Positions 1-4,353 of a DNA stretch of 5,415 nt are shown in pieces. The first letter of the stretch is position 1. Every line of letters starts with the position of its first letter. Source of the DNA: JBGTKH01 sp041744735 (GTDB lineage: Bacteria; Planctomycetota; Planctomycetia; Pirellulales; Pirellulaceae). The notes under the pieces are model-generated. The model ran no database searches. It saw only the letters and a list, made by a program, of their open reading frames with translations, and was not told where the DNA came from. Location of the stretch: the NCBI GenBank assembly GCA_041744735.1, contig JBGTKH010000588.1:1-5415 (forward strand). The letters run 5' to 3'. Made by a program: the position numbers and the translations under genes.

Positions 1-74
1 ACGGCATCTCGCTTGAACTCGTCGGTGAACTGACGACGCGGCTGCGGGCTCTCCTTCGTAAGCTTCTTGCTCAT
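1..74 (-). CDS. IS3-family transposase OrfA, N-terminal fragment
   Basis: Only the first 24 codons lie in the window; the gene runs off the left edge. The peptide starts MSKKLTKESPQPRRQ and continues FTDEFKRDA. The block R-R-x-F-T-x-E-F-K-R-D-A is the hallmark start of the HTH_Tnp_1 domain in IS3/IS911-type OrfA proteins, which bind the element's terminal repeats and are made into the OrfAB transposase by programmed frameshifting. The ATG at 74-72 is preceded by AGGAG with a 9-base spacer. That Shine-Dalgarno lies in the loop and stem of a small hairpin (80-94). Whether the complete element is intact cannot be seen. Confidence 0.8.
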   Translation of the reverse strand, partial: MSKKLTKESPQPRRQFTDEFKRDA

Positions 75-79
75 CTTGG

Positions 80-94
80 CGGTCTCCTAGACCG
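80..94 (-). promoter_or_regulatory. Hairpin covering the transposase ribosome binding site
   Basis: CGGTCT (80-85) and AGACCG (89-94) form a 6-bp stem with a 3-base loop. On the minus strand the AGGAG of orfA occupies the loop and adjacent stem. Several IS families hide the transposase ribosome binding site this way so that read-through transcripts from outside do not raise transposition. The stem is seen in the sequence; the function is inferred. Confidence 0.4.
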
Positions 95-114
95 GCCATT
101 CTAAGCCCTGGGCG

Positions 115-139
115 CGCCCGGATTTTGGTCACCACCTCA
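115..139 (-). repeat. Candidate terminal inverted repeat of the IS (left copy)
   Basis: Read on the minus strand from 139, this is the TG-beginning terminus described for the element. A perfect 10-base palindrome (GGGCGCGCCC, 110-119) overlaps its inner edge. Only one copy is in the window, so the repeat status is inferred from position and from resemblance to IS3-family ends. Confidence 0.45.
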
Positions 140-145
140 GAGTAC

Positions 146-226
146 ATGGCTAAGCAGGTTCGACTCCCGCCCGGCCCCCTCACAAAAACATGGGGCCGGA
201 CCCTGTGATCCGCGCGTGCGCGTCAT
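146..226 (+). ncRNA. Putative YrlA-like bacterial Y RNA (tRNA-mimic module)
   Basis: The core is a tRNA-like fold in permuted order. A T-arm comes first: stem GCAGG/CCCGC (154-158 with 166-170, one A-C mismatch) around the canonical loop TTCGACT (159-165). It runs directly into an 8-bp acceptor-like stem CCGGCCCC/GGGGCCGG (171-178 with 192-199), closed by a 13-base A-rich loop. A 5-bp stem ATGGC/GTCAT (146-150 with 222-226, one G-U) could be the base of the Y-RNA stem. Bacterial YrlA RNAs are known to mimic tRNA with exactly this topology and to lie beside Ro60 and RtcB genes, as here. No clear D-arm with a GG loop is visible between 200 and 221. If the IS ends at 139, the 5' strand of the long Ro-binding stem has been displaced, so the RNA may be truncated. 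A permuted tmRNA has the same topology, but no tag-peptide region was found. Confidence 0.4.
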
Positions 227-410
227 TGCGGGGAAACGCTCTGCCCCAAAACTTCGTCGAGTGCATTTTTATGGACCCAGTTAAGGAACGAGCCGCCAGT
301 GCCAGACCCTTGAGAAGTTAGAGATCCCTCGTACCTACATCGGTACGACCGCTCTGTCCCATTCTTCGTCGGTCGAATCATCAGGAATCGATCGACTGCC
401 GGTGCGGAGT

Positions 411-469
411 ACATCGCCTCAGTCCGGGGTGAGCGTACGCGCCGGAGGGTCACGAACCCTAAACGATGT
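411..469 (+). promoter_or_regulatory. Branched stem-loop adjoining the TROVE ribosome binding site
   Basis: ACATCG (411-416) pairs with CGATGT (464-469). Within it, TCCGG (423-427) pairs with CCGGA (442-446), and AGGGT (446-450) pairs with ACCCT (456-460); the last two share base 446, so one pair must open. The resulting three-way-junction-like shape stops exactly before GGAGG (470-474). Adjacency to the ribosome binding site suggests a translational control element, which is inference. Confidence 0.3.
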
Positions 470-474
470 GGAGG
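470..474 (+). promoter_or_regulatory. Shine-Dalgarno of the TROVE remnant
   Basis: GGAGG sits seven bases before the ATG at 482-484. It fixes the start of the remnant reading frame and shows that the original operon began here. Confidence 0.75.
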
Positions 475-481
475 ATAAATC

Positions 482-625
482 ATGGCCAACAAGACACTCT
501 TTTCCAGCATCAAGAGTTTGCTGCCTCGCACCGATTCGTACAACGAGGCGGGTGGCCGGGATCGCGGACCGGGAGTTCGTGCGTCCCGAACCGATCGACT
601 ACCGCACGTAGGGCAACGAGATTGA
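482..625 (+). pseudogene. TROVE-domain (Ro60/Rsr-like) protein, N-terminal remnant
   Basis: The frame opens MANKTLFSSIKSLLP and continues RTDSYNEAGGR, which I recognise as the N terminus typical of planctomycete TROVE/Ro60 homologues (roughly M-A-N-K-x-L-F..L-L-P-x-x-D..N-E-A-G-G). Intact proteins of the family are several hundred residues long and form a HEAT-repeat ring plus a VWA-like domain that binds Y RNAs and misfolded RNA. Here the similarity stops after about 25 codons (near 556). The frame then reads RtcB DNA out of phase and ends at TGA 623-625, giving a 47-residue product with no useful domain. The strong ribosome binding site and the downstream rtcB point to a former Ro60-rtcB operon broken by an internal deletion. 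The identification rests on a short N-terminal match from memory, so a different protein with the same start is possible. Confidence 0.6.
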
Positions 626-644
626 CGAGGCGACGCATGGCCAG
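561..644 (+). pseudogene. Disrupted N-terminal codons of rtcB with in-frame TAG
   Basis: In the same frame as the downstream RtcB core, this stretch reads IADREFVRPEPIDYRT, then a TAG stop (609-611), then GNEIDEATHGQ, and joins M645. It fits the usual RtcB N terminus: from memory, E. coli RtcB has V-K-M-W-T-K-G followed by a helix, with Trp at the place of the stop here. TGG to TAG is a single transition. The true start codon and probably a few first residues were lost at the junction with the TROVE remnant around 546-560. Confidence 0.65.
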
Positions 645-1757
645 ATGCGCCAGGCGTGCGGCGTGCCAGTGGCCGCGGGGGCAGCGTTGATGCCGGATGC
701 TCACGTGGGATACGGGTTGCCGATCGGCGGCGTGTTGGCCTGCGAGAACGCGGTGATTCCGTACGCGGTCGGCGTGGATATCGCCTGCCGGATGAAGCTA
801 TCGGTGCTCGACATCCCGCCCGCGACGATGGACGAGCGATTCGATCTCTATCGGCAGGCGCTCGAAAGCGGCACTCGGGTCGGCATCGGTTCCGCGCACG
901 AGAAACCGCAGGACCATCCGGTCATGGACCAAGATTGGACCGTCACGCGCATCACGCGCGAGAAAAAGGATCTGGCTTGGACCCAGCTCGGCACGTCGGG
1001 ATCGGGGAACCACTTTGTTGAATTCGGCTTGCTCACGTTGACCGATCGGGATGACGAACTGGGACTCGACGCCGGCCAATACGTGGCCCTGCTCAGCCAC
1101 AGCGGCAGCCGCGGCGCCGGTGCGGCCGTGTGCTCGACCTACAGCAACATCGCCCGCGCTCAGCTTCCCAAGAAGTACGAAGACCTGGCTTACTTGGCGT
1201 GGTTGTCGCTGGACGATAACGCGGGCCAAGAGTACTGGGCCGCAATGAACTTGATGGGCGACTACGCAGCGGCCAACCACGACGTGATTCACCGGCTGGT
1301 GTCAAAGCTGCTGGGCGCCAACATTCTGGCCGGTGTGGAGAACCACCACAATTTTGCCTGGAAGGAATCGCACGGCGGCAGAGAGTTGGTCGTGCATCGC
1401 AAGGGCGCAACGCCGGCTGGTGATGGTGTGCTGGGCGTGATTCCTGGTTCGATGGCCTCGCCAGCTTTCGTCGTGCGCGGCAAGGGAAACACCGCCAGTC
1501 TAAACTCCGCATCCCACGGCGCCGGCCGCCGGATGTCGCGCAGGAAGGCCAAGGACAAATACAACTGGAAGGCGGTGAAAAACGATCTGGAAAAGAAAGG
1601 CGTCCGAGTCCTTTCGGCCGGCGCCGACGAAGTGCCCGGTGTCTACAAGGACATCCACGAAGTCATGCGGCAACAAGCCGATCTAGTCGAAGTCATCGCG
1701 CGCTTCGACCCCCGGATCGTCAAGATGTGCGACGACGGAAGCGCCGCGGAGGATTAG
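645..1757 (+). CDS. rtcB: RNA-splicing/repair ligase RtcB, catalytic core
   Basis: RtcB joins RNA ends bearing 2',3'-cyclic phosphate or 3'-phosphate to 5'-OH ends, using GTP and Mn2+, in the cytoplasm. The 370 residues from M645 hold every family motif: MPDAH at 16-20, GVDIAC at 43-48 (metal ligands Asp45 and Cys48), GSGNHFVE at 119-126 (His123), SHSGSRG at 151-157 (His152), ENHHNF at 232-237 (a metal-binding His), RKGATPA at 252-258, and SASHGAGRRMSR at 288-299 with the guanylylated His291; Lys360 lies near the C terminus. About 30 or more N-terminal residues before M645 are lacking compared with the family, because of the upstream TAG. No alternative in-frame start lies between the TAG and 645, and ATG645 has no well-placed Shine-Dalgarno. 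The protein may thus be untranslated or made as a short form by reinitiation after the 47-codon remnant frame ending at 625. The catalytic region shows no decay, so the damage is recent, or the core is still under selection. Confidence 0.85.
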   Translation: MRQACGVPVAAGAALMPDAHVGYGLPIGGVLACENAVIPYAVGVDIACRMKLSVLDIPPATMDERFDLYRQALESGTRVGIGSAHEKPQDHPVMDQDWTVTRITREKKDLAWTQLGTSGSGNHFVEFGLLTLTDRDDELGLDAGQYVALLSHSGSRGAGAAVCSTYSNIARAQLPKKYEDLAYLAWLSLDDNAGQEYWAAMNLMGDYAAANHDVIHRLVSKLLGANILAGVENHHNFAWKESHGGRELVVHRKGATPAGDGVLGVIPGSMASPAFVVRGKGNTASLNSASHGAGRRMSRRKAKDKYNWKAVKNDLEKKGVRVLSAGADEVPGVYKDIHEVMRQQADLVEVIARFDPRIVKMCDDGSAAED

Positions 1758-1820
1758 GCTAGACGCGTCGTTGTGTGCAGCCTGATTTGCCGCAATTCTT
1801 CTTCCGTGCGACGGACTGTC

Positions 1821-1895
1821 GGCGGCGCACACTTCGCGATTCGTGAAGGCGGCAAGATCGTTGGTTCGGGTGTCGTTACGAAAGTCCTGCCGTAA
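1821..1895 (+). pseudogene. Elongation factor Tu C-terminal fragment
   Basis: In the same frame as the end of rtcB, the codons before TAA 1893-1895 read HFAIREGGKIVGSGVVTK followed by VLP. This closely matches the last strands of the EF-Tu beta-barrel (domain 3); from memory, E. coli EF-Tu ends FAIREGGRTVGAGVV followed by AKVL. EF-Tu delivers aminoacyl-tRNA to the ribosome, but this ~22-codon piece lacks everything upstream. No other frame upstream continues the similarity, and no ribosome binding site is seen. The frame is open back to the rtcB stop, so a 40-codon frame from GTG 1773 exists, but nothing supports its translation. It may be the tail of a tuf copy or of a small stand-alone EF-Tu-barrel protein of the kind found in planctomycetes, left by recombination. 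Confidence 0.65.
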
Positions 1896-1907
1896 CTGAT
1901 AAGCCGC

Positions 1908-1943
1908 GCCCCTAGTTCGAGCAATCGGCTCCGGGGGCATTTT
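1908..1943 (+). terminator. GC-rich stem-loop with TTTT, possible terminator
   Basis: GCCCC (1908-1912) pairs with GGGGC (1934-1938), and an upper stem GAGC/GCTC (1919-1922 with 1928-1931) sits inside, separated by an asymmetric internal loop. The stem is followed by A and four T. It lies between convergent genes and would act on transcripts from the rtcB side; no T-run follows it on the minus strand. The short T-run and the internal loop make it a weak intrinsic terminator. Confidence 0.4.
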
Positions 1944-1965
1944 GTCGTTACGTCCGATTTCACAA

Positions 1966-4353
1966 TTAGCGATACTTTGCCGTGTTCGGATCGAAGCGGA
2001 AGAGAAGCGTTTGCATGGGGCCGCTGAAGCTGCTGGGGATTAAGGCAACGCATACGTCGTGGCTGGGGTCATAGACCATGGCGCATTCGTGATTGTAGCT
2101 CCCCTTCGGCAGATCGACGTCCAGTTCCGCCATGCGTTGTGCGGCGCAGTCGAAGGCATAGAGTTTGTCGCCGAGCCAGAGGATGGTGTCGTGCCTGGGG
2201 ATGTAGACGGCTTCGCGGCCGATGGCGGCAGTGCCCTCGGTCGTGAGTTGCTGCCATTTGCCGTCTTCCGACAACGGGCGAGCAAAGACGTCGACGCGCG
2301 TGGCGTCGCCTTTCAGTTGAATCAGCCGGTCACGCTTCGTGTCGTGGATCAGAGGCTGAAACTCGTAGTGGTACTTAATGCTCTCGCAAGATTCGGGGAA
2401 GTCCGCGTCAATTAACTTCCACGCAACCTGACCTTTGTTTCGATCGACGCGGCCTTGGTACAGTTTGTTGTGGCACGCGGCATACACGCCGCCCTGCGTT
2501 CCCACCAGCGACAGATGCCACGGGTTGTCGAACGGCCGGCCGAAGCTGGGCGTGTGCATCTTCTTGGTTGCGGGATCGTAAATCCAACTCGCATGGCCAT
2601 GAACCTTCGCTTCATACATGAACGTTTCGGCCGGGTCGTCGCCGAGTTGCACTTCGATGCCGTCGAAGAGCGACGGGCGGGCCAGATACACCATGCAATT
2701 GCTCGCCGGATCGTAGCTATACCAAAGATAAGTGTGTTGGCTGAACGGCATCATTCCGTAGCTCCAGCCGAAGATCCCGGCGTTGGTGCTTTCCAGAAAC
2801 GGCGGGAAGCGCGGCGGGAAGTCTAGAGTCCAGCGGTTGTTGGCGATGCTGTATCGAGCGATGTCGTTGCCCGAGTAGCCCGAATGTCCGCCGCCGACGT
2901 AGAGCACTTCGCTGCGATCGGTGTCCACGACCGCCGTCGACCAGGTCTTGCTGATCAACATGCCCGGCGGATTAGCATCCACAAACGTGTTGGCTGGCAA
3001 TGCGGCAATGAACTTTGCGTGGGCTTCGGGCGAAGGCGGAGCGGCTTGTTTGAGCGATTCCTTTTGCTCCGGATACTTCCAAGCCTTCGTGCCGCTGGGA
3101 GCGCCGGCGAGTTGTGCGTGTTCACCTTGCGGATCGTAACGGAAGGCGTACGTGCGGCGCTCGGGTCCGAAGGCAACCATCAGCACGACGCCATCTCTTT
3201 CAGAAGCTGTCGCCGTCAACCAGGAAAATCCTTCGAGTCGCAAGTTGTCGTTGACCGGTGTCCACTCGTTAGTCGTCGTATCGTAGACCCACGATTCTTT
3301 GATCGCAGAACTGGCTGACTGATGACTTAGCTTGACCTTACGAGCGTTGTTGCCGCACACGACAATCTTTCCGCCGGGCAAAACGGCCGTGGCCGGAGCA
3401 AACATCGGCGGCGGCGCGGTTTTCGGCGTGCGCTCGTTCCACTGCCTATTCTCGCAGTCGTACTGCCACGTATCGTTGAGCGCTGCGGATTGATCGTATC
3501 CGCCAAACATGACCATCGTGCGCGTGGCCGGATCGAACACGATCGGCGAGTTACACCGCAGCGGCGGCGAGACGCGCGACTCGACATCGCGTCGCCAAGC
3601 GTTGGCCTCGCAGTCGTAGAACCAAGTTGGCGCGCCGCCGCTGGGGTTCGTGGCCAGACCGCCGCCGAACAGCAACACACGATCGTTGACTGCGTCGTAA
3701 CACATATTGGCCCACGCCACCGTCCGGCACGACGTAGGATGACTTTCGCTGGCGGGTTTCAAGTCAGTCCAGGTATTTGTCTCGGGGTCCAATGCGATCG
3801 TGAACCCGTCGCTGTAGTACAAGATGCGATCCCGCTTCGAGTCCCAGCAGGCCATGTTAAACGTGTGGACCGGACTGGGGCGCTTGATCCCATCGAAGTC
3901 CCACCAGCGAATGCGGTTGGTGGAGTGATATCCACCGACAACTTGCAACCGTGGCCCTTCGTCATACTTTAAGCCATCCGGGCCCGTTTGACCGTAAATC
4001 CGAAACGGCGGAAAATCGGTGCCCGTCCATTTGCCCAGCATCGAGTCGGGAAATGCCGGCAACCAGGCGGACGACGCCGGATCGAATGATTCCAGTTCGT
4101 AACGCAGGTACACGTTCCGAGCTGGCCGCGCTCCGCCGATTCCCCACAAGTACGCGCGGTTTAAATTCTCGGCGAACACCGCGCGGGCAAATATCTTTCC
4201 GCCGGAATCGTCCTCGCGATGAATCAGCACCCACTGGTTGGGCGGCAAGTCGGAGATAGCATTGGCCGTTGCTGGTTCGGTCGCCGCGGCTATCACGCAG
4301 ATGTTCATGCCGGCGAGCAGCAATACCGCGGCTTTTGCCGTTTGTCGTTTCAC
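1966..4353 (-). CDS. Exported kelch-repeat beta-propeller protein
   Basis: This is a 795-residue protein with a Sec-type signal peptide: MKRQTAK, then a hydrophobic stretch at 8-23, with cleavage likely near residue 30 (EPATA). The mature part is rich in kelch-type blades, where a glycine-rich strand is followed by an aromatic-W strand: RVLLFGGG...FYDCEANAWRRD (225-255), MVMFGGYDQ...WQYDCENRQW (280-305), KIVVCGN...WVYDTTTNEW (329-364) and SEVLYVGGGHSGYSG...RYSIANNRW (481-508). Further DPAT-type turns occur at 589-600 and 785-793. The blades fall into two groups (about 50-410 and 465-795) joined by an A/P/E-rich linker near 430-460, suggesting two propellers. Such folds bind glycans or proteins, and some are galactose-oxidase-like; no copper-site signature is evident, so no enzyme activity is assigned. 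The GTG start at 4353 overlaps the sulfatase stop by four bases and has AAAGGG six bases upstream, so translation is probably coupled. Location is likely periplasmic or extracellular. Confidence 0.8.
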   Translation of the reverse strand: MKRQTAKAAVLLLAGMNICVIAAATEPATANAISDLPPNQWVLIHREDDSGGKIFARAVFAENLNRAYLWGIGGARPARNVYLRYELESFDPASSAWLPAFPDSMLGKWTGTDFPPFRIYGQTGPDGLKYDEGPRLQVVGGYHSTNRIRWWDFDGIKRPSPVHTFNMACWDSKRDRILYYSDGFTIALDPETNTWTDLKPASESHPTSCRTVAWANMCYDAVNDRVLLFGGGLATNPSGGAPTWFYDCEANAWRRDVESRVSPPLRCNSPIVFDPATRTMVMFGGYDQSAALNDTWQYDCENRQWNERTPKTAPPPMFAPATAVLPGGKIVVCGNNARKVKLSHQSASSAIKESWVYDTTTNEWTPVNDNLRLEGFSWLTATASERDGVVLMVAFGPERRTYAFRYDPQGEHAQLAGAPSGTKAWKYPEQKESLKQAAPPSPEAHAKFIAALPANTFVDANPPGMLISKTWSTAVVDTDRSEVLYVGGGHSGYSGNDIARYSIANNRWTLDFPPRFPPFLESTNAGIFGWSYGMMPFSQHTYLWYSYDPASNCMVYLARPSLFDGIEVQLGDDPAETFMYEAKVHGHASWIYDPATKKMHTPSFGRPFDNPWHLSLVGTQGGVYAACHNKLYQGRVDRNKGQVAWKLIDADFPESCESIKYHYEFQPLIHDTKRDRLIQLKGDATRVDVFARPLSEDGKWQQLTTEGTAAIGREAVYIPRHDTILWLGDKLYAFDCAAQRMAELDVDLPKGSYNHECAMVYDPSHDVCVALIPSSFSGPMQTLLFRFDPNTAKYR

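Larger units (their letters stand above)
1..139 (-). mobile_element. Left end of an IS3-family insertion sequence (partial)
   Basis: The minus strand read from 139 begins TGAGGTGGTGACCAAAATCC. This starts with TG and has the CCAAAATCCGG-like inner block often seen at IS3-family termini. Sixty-five bases further in, an orfA-type transposase starts, which is the usual spacing for this family. The rest of the element, including orfB and the right inverted repeat, lies left of the window, so neither the repeat partner nor a target-site duplication can be checked. If the terminus is right, the flanking 3-4 bp duplication would begin with GAG at 140. The identity as an IS3-type element is well supported by the protein; the exact end at 139 is an inference from motif and spacing. 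Confidence 0.65.
227..481 (+). other. Hairpin-rich untranslated leader before the TROVE remnant
   Basis: I find no convincing gene here on either strand. Three structured elements are visible: a 7-bp hairpin TCGTACC/GGTACGA (329-335 with 342-348); a 9-bp stem GTCGGTCGA/TCGATCGAC with one G-U pair (368-376 with 388-396); and a branched element from 411 to 469 that ends directly at the Shine-Dalgarno. No strong sigma-70 promoter stands out. The segment could be a 5' leader, a second small RNA, or the degraded 3' part of the Y RNA gene. Confidence 0.45.

Noticed and set aside
110..119. GGGCGCGCCC palindrome as a separate operator
   Set aside because: It lies within the IS end next to the inverted repeat and is short and GC-rich; no regulator is present to support an operator.
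154..178. 3' end of an ordinary tRNA gene, or an integrase attachment site
   Set aside because: No matching 5' acceptor strand, D-arm or anticodon arm lies upstream at tRNA distance, and the acceptor partner lies downstream instead. No integrase is visible, so the permuted RNA is the better reading.
140..300. Circularly permuted tmRNA (ssrA)
   Set aside because: The topology fits, but the conserved GG-N-TTCGAC motif after the 5' acceptor strand and a tag-peptide reading frame were not found, and the neighbours are Ro60 and RtcB. Kept only as an alternative.
310..337. Promoter: TTGAGA and TACCTA with a 16-base spacer
   Set aside because: The -35 is good, but the -10 matches the consensus at only two positions, and it overlaps a hairpin stem.
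223..543. 106-residue minus-strand open frame
   Set aside because: It runs antisense to the structured leader and the TROVE remnant, has no recognisable domain or ribosome binding site, and its composition is that of a chance open frame.
1683..1940. 85-residue minus-strand frame starting MPPEPIAR
   Set aside because: It is antisense to the rtcB 3' end and to the EF-Tu-like fragment, starts inside the putative terminator stem, and shows no domain.
1754..2053. 99-residue minus-strand frame overlapping the end of the kelch gene
   Set aside because: Most of it is antisense to the EF-Tu fragment, and it overlaps the kelch coding region in another frame.
2059..2415. 118-residue plus-strand frame inside the kelch gene
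   Set aside because: Shadow of the minus-strand kelch coding sequence with no own signals; the same holds for the other plus-strand frames between 2455 and 5214.
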